Origin: Thioalkalivibrio thiocyanoxidans ARh2
GTDB taxonomy: Bacteria; Pseudomonadota; Gammaproteobacteria; Ectothiorhodospirales; Ectothiorhodospiraceae
DNA: 48,836 bases
Reading direction: 5' to 3'
NCBI RefSeq assembly: GCF_000385215.1
Contig: NZ_ARQK01000038.1
Span: forward strand, 1 to 48,836
Positions 1 to 7,810 of the stretch are shown here, in pieces (within the stretch, counting starts at the first letter, position 1; the number at the start of each line of letters is the position of its first letter). Made by a program: the position numbers and the translations under genes. The notes under the pieces are model-generated. The model worked only from the letters and a program-made list of their open reading frames with translations. It was not told the origin of the DNA and did no database searches.

Positions 1-96
1 GCAAGAAAGTACCTCGCGGCGCGCTGGCGAGACAGCGCAGGCAGGCGGCAGGCCGAAGGCACGTAAACTCCAGATGCCGATCCAGGCCCAGCCTGA
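1..96. repeat. Dispersed repeat copy downstream of proC (window-edge repeat, copy 1)
   Basis: The first ~96 bases align in inverted orientation with 48689-48786. Shared blocks include GTACCTCGCGGCGCGCT, GGCAGGCGG, GCCGAAG, CGTAAAC and CCAGGCCCAGCCT. Relative to the neighbouring gene both copies have the same orientation: each starts a few bases after a stop codon (proC here, slt at the other end). I see no coding sequence in 1-115. The copy may continue beyond the window. Confidence 0.6.
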
Positions 97-115
97 AACG
101 CGGCGGACGAAGCCC

Positions 116-934
116 CTACTGTCCGAGTTCGCGCGAGCGTTCGGCCGCCGCCGCCATCGCGCGGCGCATGAGACCGCGCAGGTCGCCGTCCTCCAGCACC
201 TGCAGGGCGCGCTCTGTCGTGCCGCCCGGCGATGTCACGCGGTGGCGCAGTTCCGCCGGCGGCTCGTCGCTCTCGGCGGCCAGCCGGGTTGCACCCGCCA
301 AGGTACCGAGGGTCAGTTCCAGCGCGGTGTCCGGTGGCAGCCCGAGCGACTGCGCGGCCTCCTGCATCGCCTCGATCATCAGGAAGACGTAGGCCGGGCC
401 GCTGCCCGAGGTCGCCGTGACCGCGTGCATCAGCTCCTCGCCCGCCACGGGGATCGCCCGTCCCACCGACTCCAGCAGGCGGGTGGCGGTGTCGCGGTCC
501 TCGGGGGTGGCGGTGGGGGCGGTAAACAGACCGGTCACGCCGGCGCCAACCAGGGCCGGCGTGTTGGGCATCGCGCGCACCAGGCGGGTGTCGTCACCCA
601 GCCAGCTGGCCAGTTGGGCCGTGGTGATGCCTGCGGCCACCGAGATCACCAGGGGCTGCCCGCGGGTGACGGCCTCGCGCAGCGTGGGAGCCAGGTCCGG
701 CAGCGTCTGCGGCTTGACCGCGAGGACCAGCGTGTCGCTGTCCTCGGCGAGCGCCTCGGCACTTGCGGCCTGCAGCCCGGGGTAGCGGGCCTGGAGATCG
801 CGCACGCGCTCGGCACTCTTGTCGGCGACGGCGATGCGCTCGGCGTCGTGGCCGGACTGGATCAGGCCCTGCAGCAGGGCTTCGCCCATGTTGCCGGCGC
901 CGATAAAGCCGACTTCGAAGCGGTGTTCCGTCAT
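116..934 (-). CDS. proC: Pyrroline-5-carboxylate reductase
   Basis: Catalyses the last step of proline synthesis in the cytoplasm, reducing pyrroline-5-carboxylate to proline with NAD(P)H. The 272-residue product has the usual family length. A Rossmann nucleotide-binding loop GFIGAGNMGEALLQGL is at residues 9-24, followed by VKPQTL and AMPNTPALVGAG. The C-terminal dimerisation/active-site half carries TSGSGPAYVF and SPGGTTERAL. The ATG lies 14 bases after the yggS stop on the same strand, so the two form an operon; yggS-proC pairing is widespread in proteobacteria. Confidence 0.96.
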   Translation of the reverse strand: MTEHRFEVGFIGAGNMGEALLQGLIQSGHDAERIAVADKSAERVRDLQARYPGLQAASAEALAEDSDTLVLAVKPQTLPDLAPTLREAVTRGQPLVISVAAGITTAQLASWLGDDTRLVRAMPNTPALVGAGVTGLFTAPTATPEDRDTATRLLESVGRAIPVAGEELMHAVTATSGSGPAYVFLMIEAMQEAAQSLGLPPDTALELTLGTLAGATRLAAESDEPPAELRHRVTSPGGTTERALQVLEDGDLRGLMRRAMAAAAERSRELGQ

Positions 935-948
935 GCGGACTCCTGTTC

Positions 949-1662
949 TTACTGGTTTGTTGCGGGTTTGTTGCGGGGCCCGAACAGCGCGGTGCCGATG
1001 CGTACCAGGGTGGCACCCTCGAGGATCGCGGCCTCGAGATCGCCGGACATGCCCATGGACAGGGTATCCAGGTCATGTCCCTGCGCATTGAGTTCGTCCT
1101 TCAGTTGCCGCAGCCGGGCAAATGGCTGGCGCTGGCGCTCGCGATTGCTCTCGGCGGCCGGCAGGGTCATCAGGCCCCGTAACGTCAGCCCGGGCAGATT
1201 CGCGACGGTGTCGGCCAGCGCGGCGGCGGCTTCCGGCGGTACACCCGCCTTCTGGCGCTCGCCCGAGACATTGATCTGCAGGCAGACCTGCAAGGGCGGC
1301 AGGTGTTCCGGGCGCTGTTGCGACAGGCGGCGGGCAATGCGCTCGCGGTCGATGGTGTGGACCCAGTGGGCGCGTTCGGCCACGGGGCGTGTCTTGTTGC
1401 TCTGCAGTGCGCCGATGTAGTGCCACTCGAGGCCCAGGGGGGTCGCGCCGGTCTCGAGGGCGTCGAACTTGTCGATGAGTTCCTGCACGTAGTTCTCGCC
1501 GAACGCCGTCTGCCCGAGGGCGTGCAGCGCGCGGATCTCGTCGGCCGTACGCGTCTTGGATACGGCCAGAAGGTGCACGCTCCCGGGGTTGCGTCCGGCC
1601 TGTTCGCAGGCGTGAACGATGCGTTCGCGAACGGCCCTGAATGCGTGGTCTGGTGCGCTCAT
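949..1662 (-). CDS. yggS: PLP homeostasis protein, YggS/PLPBP family
   Basis: A pyridoxal-phosphate-binding protein without known enzymatic activity that buffers PLP and affects amino-acid homeostasis. The 237-residue product shows LLAVSKT with the PLP lysine at residue 36, GENYVQE, WHYIGALQSNK and the C-terminal SMGMSGDLEAAI phosphate-binding loop. I start at the ATG giving MSAPDHAF, where the family normally begins. An in-frame ATG 63 bases upstream would add a non-homologous N-terminus and run into the pilT leader. The gene is transcribed divergently from pilT across 1663-1805. Confidence 0.93.
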   Translation of the reverse strand: MSAPDHAFRAVRERIVHACEQAGRNPGSVHLLAVSKTRTADEIRALHALGQTAFGENYVQELIDKFDALETGATPLGLEWHYIGALQSNKTRPVAERAHWVHTIDRERIARRLSQQRPEHLPPLQVCLQINVSGERQKAGVPPEAAAALADTVANLPGLTLRGLMTLPAAESNRERQRQPFARLRQLKDELNAQGHDLDTLSMGMSGDLEAAILEGATLVRIGTALFGPRNKPATNQ

Positions 1663-1805
1663 GGCCCTATGATATAGTCCGGTGAAACGTAAGGGCACCG
1701 CCGCCAGGCGGGCGGTGTCCGCCACACGCAGCGGGGCCCGGCAGGGCGCCGCCCGGGGCGGGGCGCTGGGGCTGGCGGCTCGTTTCCGGTTGTACAGGGG
1801 GATGC
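1663..1805. promoter_or_regulatory. Divergent yggS/pilT intergenic region
   Basis: A 143-base spacer between divergent start codons. The only AT-rich patch is CTATGATATAGT at 1667-1678, close to the yggS start, and it could supply -10 elements in either direction. No confident -35 partner is visible. The rest is GC-rich without recognisable operators. Calling it promoter-bearing rests mainly on the divergent layout. Confidence 0.35.
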
Positions 1806-2840
1806 ATGGATATCACGCAGCTGCTGGCCTTTGCGGTCAAGAACGGGGCCTCGGATCTGCACATCTCGGCGGGCATGCCGCCGATGGTGCGCATCGATGG
1901 CGATATGCGTCGCGTGAATGTGCCGGTCATGGACCACAAGGAGGTCCAGGGCCTGATCTACGACATCATGAACGACCGCCAGCGCAAGGACTACGAGGAG
2001 TTCCTGGAGACGGACTTCTCGTTCGAGGTCACCGGGCTGGCGCGCTTTCGTGTCAATGCGTTCAATCAGGACCGGGGCGCGGCCGCAGTCTTCCGTACCA
2101 TCCCCTCCAAGGTGCTCACCCTGGAAGAGCTGGCGGCACCGCGCATCTTCGAGGAGATCTCCAACTATCCGCGCGGGATCGTGCTGGTCACCGGCCCGAC
2201 CGGCTCGGGCAAGTCGACCACGCTGGCGGGCATGGTCAACCACCGCAACGAGAACGACTACGGCCACATCCTGACGATCGAGGACCCGATCGAGTTCGTG
2301 CACGAGTCGAAGAAGTCGCTGGTCAACCAGCGCGAGGTGCACCGCGACACCCACGGCTTTTCCGAGGCCTTGCGCTCCGCACTGCGCGAGGACCCGGACA
2401 CCATCCTGGTCGGCGAGTTGCGTGACCTCGAGACCATCCGCCTGGCGCTGACCGCGGCCGAGACGGGCCACCTCGTCTTCGGCACCCTGCATACCAGCTC
2501 CGCCGCCAAGACGATCGACCGTATCGTCGATGTGTTCCCGGCGGCCGAGAAGGACATGGTGCGGGCGATGCTGTCCGAGTCGCTGCGGGCGGTGATCGCG
2601 CAGACCCTGATGAAGAAGATCGGCGGCGGGCGAATCGCCGCGCACGAGATCATGCTCGGCACGCCGGCGATCCGGAACCTGATCCGCGAGAACAAGATCG
2701 CGCAGATGTATTCGACCATCCAGACCAGCGCCGGCACCGGCATGCAGACGCTGGACCAGTGCCTGAAGGACATGCTGGCCCAGGGTGTGATCAGCCGCGA
2801 GGACGCCAAGCGCAAGGCCTCCAACCCGGATTCGTTCTGA
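1806..2840 (+). CDS. pilT: Type IV pilus retraction ATPase PilT
   Basis: Hexameric cytoplasmic AAA-like ATPase that powers pilus depolymerisation for twitching motility. The 344-residue protein has Walker A GPTGSGKST at residues 130-138 (K136), an Asp box TIEDPIEF, Walker B-type ILVGELRD and a His box GHLVFGTLHT. The PilT signature AIRNLIRE starts at A288, exactly where the P. aeruginosa protein has it; this motif is needed for retraction and separates PilT from PilU. It is the first of three consecutive paralogues and lies 42 bases before pilU. Confidence 0.97.
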   Translation: MDITQLLAFAVKNGASDLHISAGMPPMVRIDGDMRRVNVPVMDHKEVQGLIYDIMNDRQRKDYEEFLETDFSFEVTGLARFRVNAFNQDRGAAAVFRTIPSKVLTLEELAAPRIFEEISNYPRGIVLVTGPTGSGKSTTLAGMVNHRNENDYGHILTIEDPIEFVHESKKSLVNQREVHRDTHGFSEALRSALREDPDTILVGELRDLETIRLALTAAETGHLVFGTLHTSSAAKTIDRIVDVFPAAEKDMVRAMLSESLRAVIAQTLMKKIGGGRIAAHEIMLGTPAIRNLIRENKIAQMYSTIQTSAGTGMQTLDQCLKDMLAQGVISREDAKRKASNPDSF

Positions 2841-2882
2841 GCCCGCGCCCCGTCCTGGGGCCTCGGCAAGGGGAGAAGCACC

Positions 2883-4055
2883 ATGGATCGTGACAAGGCG
2901 ATCAAGTACATGCACGACCTGCTCCGCGCCCTGGTGGACCGCGGCGGTTCGGACCTGTTCATTACGGTGGGCATGCCGCCGGCGGCCAAGATCGATGGCC
3001 GTGTGGTACCGATGACCGAGCAGAAGCTCACCGCCTCGCATACCCAGGCGCTGGTGCGCGCACTGATGAACGACAAGCAGTCCGCCGAATACGAGCGCCA
3101 TCAGGAGTGCAATTTCGCGATCGGCCTGCAGGGCGTGTCGCGCTTTCGCGTGAACGTGTTCACCCAGCGCGGCAGCCCCGGAATGGTGCTGCGCACGATC
3201 AACTCGGTGATCCCGAAGTTCGAGGACATCCAGATGCCGCCGCAGCTGGAGAAGATCACCATGGAGCGCCGCGGGCTGGTGATCTTCGTGGGGGGTACCG
3301 GCTCGGGCAAGTCGACCTCGCTGGCCGCGATGATTGGCCATCGCAATCGCAATGCCCCCGATCACATCGTAACCATCGAGGACCCGATCGAATTCGTCCA
3401 CGAGCACGAAAAGAGCATCATCACCCAGCGCGAGGTGGGCGTGGATACCGAGGGCTACGAGATCGCGCTGAAGAACACTCTGCGTCAGGCACCGGATGTG
3501 ATCCTGATCGGCGAGATCCGCGATCGGGAGACGATGGACTACGCGATCGCCTTTGCCGAGACCGGTCACCTGTGCCTGTCCACCCTGCATGCCAACAGCA
3601 CTAACCAGGCGCTGGACCGTATCATCAACTTCTTTCCCGAGGACCGGCGCGAGCAGCTCCTGATGGACCTGTCGCTGAACCTCAAGGCGGTGATCTCGCA
3701 GCGCCTGGTGCGGCACGAGAACGGCGAGGGCCGCGTGCCGGCGGTGGAGATCCTGATCAACTCCCCGCTGATGGCCGACCTGATGCTGAAGGGCGCGGTG
3801 CACGAGATGAAGGAGCTGATGTCGCGTTCCCGCGAGCAGGGCATGCAGACCTTTGACCAGGCCCTGTTCGACCTCTACGAGACCCGCAAGATCAGCTACG
3901 AAGAGGCCCTGCGCAACGCCGATTCGGTGAACGACCTGCGGCTGCGTATCAAGCTCGATTCGCAGCGTGCACAGGAGGACGGCGCACCGGCGGTGGCCGA
4001 CGAGGGCGAGGGCCTGTCCGTGGACGACCGTCCCGAGGACTACAGTGTCCGCTAG
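2883..4055 (+). CDS. pilU: Type IV pilus retraction ATPase PilU
   Basis: PilT-dependent accessory retraction ATPase of the type IV pilus base. The 390-residue protein carries Walker A GGTGSGKST near residues 137-145, TIEDPIEFVHEHEKS, VILIGEIRDRE and GHLCLSTLHAN. It lacks AIRNLIRE and instead has SPLMADLMLKG, as PilU proteins do. An acidic, probably flexible tail follows residue ~360. A purine-rich AAGGGGAGAAGC precedes the ATG as ribosome-binding site. The gene order pilT-pilU matches Pseudomonas. Confidence 0.95.
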   Translation: MDRDKAIKYMHDLLRALVDRGGSDLFITVGMPPAAKIDGRVVPMTEQKLTASHTQALVRALMNDKQSAEYERHQECNFAIGLQGVSRFRVNVFTQRGSPGMVLRTINSVIPKFEDIQMPPQLEKITMERRGLVIFVGGTGSGKSTSLAAMIGHRNRNAPDHIVTIEDPIEFVHEHEKSIITQREVGVDTEGYEIALKNTLRQAPDVILIGEIRDRETMDYAIAFAETGHLCLSTLHANSTNQALDRIINFFPEDRREQLLMDLSLNLKAVISQRLVRHENGEGRVPAVEILINSPLMADLMLKGAVHEMKELMSRSREQGMQTFDQALFDLYETRKISYEEALRNADSVNDLRLRIKLDSQRAQEDGAPAVADEGEGLSVDDRPEDYSVR

Positions 4056-4082
4056 CGGTCCGCACCCATCGGGAGACCAGCG

Positions 4083-5201
4083 ATGAGCCAGCTGCAGATC
4101 GAACCGTACCTGAGCCTGATGGCGCAGAAGGCCGCCTCGGATCTGTTCTTCCTGACCGGCGCGCCCGCGAGCATCAAGGTCGATGGGGTCCTGCAGCCGA
4201 TCTCGCGCAAGGCCCTCGCCCCCGGTCAGGCCGAGACCATCGCGCGCGAGATGATGAACGCGCATCAGGCCGAGATCTTCGAGCGCGAGACTGCGGTCAA
4301 CTTTGGTATCTCGCGCGAGGGTCTGGGACGCTTCCGCGTGAACGTCTATCGCCAGCGCGGCGAGGTCGCGATGGTGATCCGCTTCATCCGCATGTCCATC
4401 CCGACCATCGAACAGCTCGGTCTGCCTCCGGTACTGCAGGATTTTGTCGCGCACCAGGACGGGCTGGTGCTGATCGTTGGCGCCACCGGGACCGGGAAGT
4501 CCACCACGCTGGCCTCGATGATCGACCATCGCAATACGCACTCCAGCGGACACATCCTCACGGTCGAGGACCCGATCGAATTTCTCTTTACCCACAAGCG
4601 CTCGATCATCGGGCAGCGCGAGGTCGGGATCGACACGCCGAGCTATGATCACGCCCTCCAGGAAGGCATGCGCGAGGCCCCGGACGTGATCATGATCGGC
4701 GAGGTGCGTTCCCGCGAGACCATGCGCGCGGCGCTGACCTATGCGGATACAGGCCACCTGGTGCTGACGACCCTGCACGCGACCAATGCCAGCCAGGCCC
4801 TGGATCGCGTGATCAATCTCTTTCCCGAAGACAATCGTTCGCAGATCCTTTCCGATCTGTCACTGAACCTGCGCGCGATCATCGCCCAGCGCCTGTTGCA
4901 GACCAAGGACGGCCAGCGTGTGGCTGCGCTGGAGATCATGGTGAACACGCCGTATATCTCCGAACTGATCCGCGATGAGAAGATCAGCGAGATTAAGGAG
5001 ATTATGGCCAAGGGCAGCTCGGTGGGGATGCAGACCTTCGATCAGGCCATCGTCAAGCTGTTCAAGGGTGGCCGAGTGATGCTGGACGAGGCCCTGAACA
5101 AGGCGGACTCGCGTGCCGATCTCGAATGGCGCCTGAACTTCGGCGGTGGTGTCGCCGCGGCCGACGAGGCCGAGGAAGACCTTGAACTCCCCGACAAGTA
5201 G
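4083..5201 (+). CDS. Third PilT/PilU-type ATPase (PilU-like paralogue)
   Basis: A 372-residue PilT/PilU-family ATPase encoded 27 bases after pilU. Walker A GATGTGKST is at residues 133-141 (K139), followed by TVEDPIEFLFTHKRS, VIMIGEVRSRE and GHLVLTTLHATN, so all nucleotide-binding elements are intact. The PilT-specific AIRNLIRE position reads TPYISELIRDEKI, closer to PilU than to PilT. The C-terminus is acidic (DEAEEDLELPDK). Most gammaproteobacterial loci of this type have only pilT-pilU. The protein probably acts with PilT/PilU on retraction, but its own role cannot be told from sequence. Confidence 0.85.
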   Translation: MSQLQIEPYLSLMAQKAASDLFFLTGAPASIKVDGVLQPISRKALAPGQAETIAREMMNAHQAEIFERETAVNFGISREGLGRFRVNVYRQRGEVAMVIRFIRMSIPTIEQLGLPPVLQDFVAHQDGLVLIVGATGTGKSTTLASMIDHRNTHSSGHILTVEDPIEFLFTHKRSIIGQREVGIDTPSYDHALQEGMREAPDVIMIGEVRSRETMRAALTYADTGHLVLTTLHATNASQALDRVINLFPEDNRSQILSDLSLNLRAIIAQRLLQTKDGQRVAALEIMVNTPYISELIRDEKISEIKEIMAKGSSVGMQTFDQAIVKLFKGGRVMLDEALNKADSRADLEWRLNFGGGVAAADEAEEDLELPDK

Positions 5202-5228
5202 GATGCGCTGAGCGAAGCGAACCGCATC
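5202..5228. repeat. REP-like palindrome after the third pil ATPase
   Basis: GATGCG (5202-5207) and CGCATC (5223-5228) form a 6-bp inverted repeat around GCTGAGCGAAGCGAAC, starting one base after the TAG stop. Short palindromes of this type with GCGAAGCG cores occur as dispersed repeats in many gammaproteobacteria. It may also act as a weak terminator or mRNA-stabilising hairpin between the convergent pil and pyrK genes. There is no T-tract. The remaining 5229-5307 shows nothing recognisable. Confidence 0.4.
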
Positions 5229-5307
5229 ACCTTCCGTCCTGCAACTCAGACTCCGGGGCGTCGCCGCGAGCTTTACGGGGTGAAGGCCTCGGTCCGGGTT
5301 TCGCTCC

Positions 5308-6207
5308 TCAGGCCGGTTCTGGGAACACGTCGGCGGCGGCGAAGACCGGGCCGTCCACGCAGACTCGCTTCATCGCGACCCCGTCGGGCGTGCGCACCGG
5401 TACCGTGCAGCCGGCGCAGCCACCCACCGCACAGGCCATGAATTCCTCCAGAGAAACCTGACAAGGCAGGTCGAACTCCGCTGCCAGTTCCGCGCAGGCC
5501 TCGAGCATCGGGTGCGGGCCGCAGGCGTAGAGCTCGACCTGGTCACGTTCCGCGGGCGAGAGCGTGTTGAGCCAGGCCCGGGCGAGATCGGTCACGAAGC
5601 CGTCATGGGCGCCGGGGATACCGGCCTTCGAGGTCAGGCGGCAGGCCACACCCCAGTCCTCCAGCAGCGGCAGGGTCGCGATCGCGCCATCCGGCAGCCC
5701 TGGCCAGAGGATCTCCGAGGGCTTGGCGCGAAACGGGAACGGCACCTCGGAGCCGAGGATCGCGCGGGTCTGGCCCGCCTCGCCCTGGCGGCGCAGGTGA
5801 TCGGCCAGAAAGATCATCGGCGGGATCCCGACGCCACCCCCGAGCAACAGCCGCAGCGGGCGTTCGGGATTCAGCCGGAACGGGACCCCGATCGGCCCCA
5901 GCACACTCAGGAAATCGCCCACCGGCTGTTGCGACAGCGCCCGCGTGCCGTCGCCCACGACCTTGTAGAGGAATTCGACCCACCCGGCCTCGCGGTCGAC
6001 CCGCTGGATCGACAGGGGGCGCCGCATCGGCAGGTTCGGCGAGCACTGGATATGGGCGAACTGCCCGGGCGCGGCACGTTGCGCACATTCCGGTGCCTGG
6101 ACGCGCAGGATCCACTGCCCGGCCCCGGCATCCTGGTGATCGAGGATGCGGGCCGCCTCCTCGAAGATCGTGCCGCGGTGGGGGCGTTCGGCGTCGGTGG
6201 GGGTCAT
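5308..6207 (-). CDS. pyrK: Dihydroorotate dehydrogenase electron-transfer subunit, PyrK-like
   Basis: A 299-residue ferredoxin-reductase-type flavoprotein. An FAD-binding barrel with MRRPLSIQRV (residues ~61-70) and VGDGTRAL is followed by an NAD-binding half with LLLGGGVGIPP and ELYACGPHPMLEA. The tail holds the cysteine set FMACAVGGCAGCTVPV plus RVCVDGPVF, the [2Fe-2S] site typical of PyrK. PyrK passes electrons between NAD and class 1B dihydroorotate dehydrogenase (PyrD). No pyrD lies in this window. Gammaproteobacteria mostly use quinone-linked class 2 PyrD, so the partner is uncertain. AAGGA sits six bases before the ATG. An inverted-repeat element separates it from pyrC'. Confidence 0.85.
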   Translation of the reverse strand: MTPTDAERPHRGTIFEEAARILDHQDAGAGQWILRVQAPECAQRAAPGQFAHIQCSPNLPMRRPLSIQRVDREAGWVEFLYKVVGDGTRALSQQPVGDFLSVLGPIGVPFRLNPERPLRLLLGGGVGIPPMIFLADHLRRQGEAGQTRAILGSEVPFPFRAKPSEILWPGLPDGAIATLPLLEDWGVACRLTSKAGIPGAHDGFVTDLARAWLNTLSPAERDQVELYACGPHPMLEACAELAAEFDLPCQVSLEEFMACAVGGCAGCTVPVRTPDGVAMKRVCVDGPVFAAADVFPEPA

Positions 6208-6219
6208 GCGTTGTCCTTA

Positions 6220-6530
6220 GGGAAACACTGGATAATGTACACGCTCGCGCTCGAGTCGCTTTTGCGTGCGAACAAGGCGCGGTGACTGCCGTGCAGTGAC
6301 TCTGCACAAGGGAGCCGCAACGCCGTGCGCGCGCCCGTTTTTGATAACAACGGGCGGCCGAGCCCCTGCTTTAATGGCTTGTGGGGTTGGCATCCCAGGT
6401 TCCCCGATCCGGCGTTGCGCCCCGAATCAATCAGAAACGGGCGGGTAGAACCACTACCCGCTGCACGACGCGCCTTGTCTCGGAAAACCTGGGGTGCCAA
6501 CGCGAGCGTGTACATTATTCAGTGTTTCCC
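6220..6530. mobile_element. MITE-like element, 311 bp, between pyrC' and pyrK
   Basis: The left end GGGAAACACTGGATAATGTA continues CACGCTCGCG. The reverse complement of the right end matches it over 30 bases with one mismatch. The element is flanked by TTA at 6217-6219 and 6531-6533, a likely 3-bp target duplication. It encodes no transposase. An internal subterminal inverted repeat (6386-6401 against 6486-6501, 15 of 16) and a GGGTAG/CTACCC hairpin near 6451-6468 make it fold back strongly. Its right ~75 bases recur at 11861-11936. The ends resemble those of IS elements with 3-bp duplications, but I cannot name the parent IS. Confidence 0.8.
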
Positions 6531-7810
6531 TTAGTGGGCTGGGTCCAGGCCGGACGGCCCGCCACCCAAGTCTCGCGAACCTGGCCGGAGAAGGTCCAGC
6601 CGAAAAACGGCGAGTTGCGTCCGCTGCTCAGCCAGTCCAGCTGTCGGACCTCCTGCAGAGCCGCGGGATCATACAGCACGAAATCGGCCCGTGCGCCGGC
6701 GCCGAGCCGGCCCTGCTCGAAGCCAAGGATCTCGGCGGGTCCGGACGTCACACGTGCCAGGGCATCACCGAGACTCAGCAACCCGTCCTCGACCAGGCGC
6801 AGCGTCAGGGGCAGCAGGGTCTCCAGGGCCGAGATGCCCGGCTCGGTACTGGCGAACGGCCCGAGCTTGGCGTCCGCCTCGTGCGGTTGGTGGTCCGAGC
6901 AGATGGCGCTGATATCGCCGCGCGCGACGGCTTCGCGCAGGCCGTCACGGTCGCGCTGGGCACGCAGCGGCGGGATTACATGGCCGTTCGGGTCGAACTC
7001 GGCGACATCGACTTCGGTCAGGAACAGCTGGTGGGCGGCCACATCGGCGCTGATCGGCAGGCCCTCGGCGCGCGCCTTGGCGATCATCTCGGCCCCGCGG
7101 CGCGTCGACAGCCGCGCGACATGGACGCGTGCCCCGGTCTGCTCGACCAGGGCCAGGATGGCGCCCAGCGCGGCGGTCTCGGCCGCCTCGGGGATGCCCG
7201 ACAGGCCCAGGCGCGTGGAGACCGCGCCCTCGTGCATGCAGCCCGAGCCGGTCAGCGACAGGTCCTGAGCGGGCAGTACAGTCGTCAGGCCGAACGTGGT
7301 CGCGTATTCCAGGGCCCGACGCAGCACCAGCAGGCTGGACAGCGGTTTGTGGGCGTTGCTCACGCCGCGGGCTCCCGCCTGTTGCAGCGCCGCCATCTCG
7401 GCGAGCTGCTGCCCCTCCAGGCGCTGCGTCAGGGCACCCAGGGTATAGACCCGCACCCCGCAGGCCTGCCGTGCGCGGCGTGCGATCAACTCGATCTCGG
7501 CCGGCGAGTCGATGGGCGGATCGGTGTCCGGGGGAATCACGACGCTGGTGATGCCCCCGCGCGCGGCGGCCAGGGTCTCGCTGGCGATGGTGGCCTTGTG
7601 CTCCTCGCCGGGTTCGCGCATGCGCGCGGACAGGTCGATCAGGCCGGGGAACACCCAAAGCCCGGTACCGTCAATGCGCCTTCGCGGCTCGAAGCCGTCC
7701 GGTACCTGTCCGCGCGCGAGGATCTCGGCACCCTGCAGGCAGAGCGCCCCGACCTCGTCGTAGTCGTCTGCCGGGTCGATGATCCGTACGTTCTCGATCA
7801 GTACGCTCAC
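6515..7810 (-). CDS. pyrC': Dihydroorotase-like non-catalytic subunit PyrC'
   Basis: A 431-residue amidohydrolase-fold protein. In active dihydroorotases the first metal-binding motif reads D-x-H-x-H followed by REPG. Here it is [10 protein letters not shown], so both histidines are missing and the enzyme should be inactive. This matches the PyrC' (PyrX) scaffolds of Pseudomonas-type aspartate transcarbamoylase, which hold PyrB trimers in a dodecamer. The start overlaps the pyrB stop by four bases (ATGA). The last residues GNTE and the TAA stop are read from the terminal repeat of the adjacent inserted element. A true dihydroorotase must be encoded elsewhere. Confidence 0.9.
   Translation of the reverse strand: MSVLIENVRIIDPADDYDEVGALCLQGAEILARGQVPDGFEPRRRIDGTGLWVFPGLIDLSARMREPGEEHKATIASETLAAARGGITSVVIPPDTDPPIDSPAEIELIARRARQACGVRVYTLGALTQRLEGQQLAEMAALQQAGARGVSNAHKPLSSLLVLRRALEYATTFGLTTVLPAQDLSLTGSGCMHEGAVSTRLGLSGIPEAAETAALGAILALVEQTGARVHVARLSTRRGAEMIAKARAEGLPISADVAAHQLFLTEVDVAEFDPNGHVIPPLRAQRDRDGLREAVARGDISAICSDHQPHEADAKLGPFASTEPGISALETLLPLTLRLVEDGLLSLGDALARVTSGPAEILGFEQGRLGAGARADFVLYDPAALQEVRQLDWLSSGRNSPFFGWTFSGQVRETWVAGRPAWTQPTKGNTE

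Noticed and set aside
1659-4778. A 1039-codon open frame on the minus strand opposite all three pil ATPase genes
   Set aside because: It is low-complexity His/Arg/Asp/Leu-rich, has no recognisable domain, and lies opposite well-supported genes. High GC with strong third-position bias produces such antisense frames. Its length reflects the shared codon phase of three paralogues.
6204-6515. A 103-codon minus-strand frame inside the 311-bp repeat element
   Set aside because: No similarity to any transposase or toxin that I recognise. It begins and ends in the terminal repeats and is not preserved in the shorter copy, so the element is treated as non-coding.
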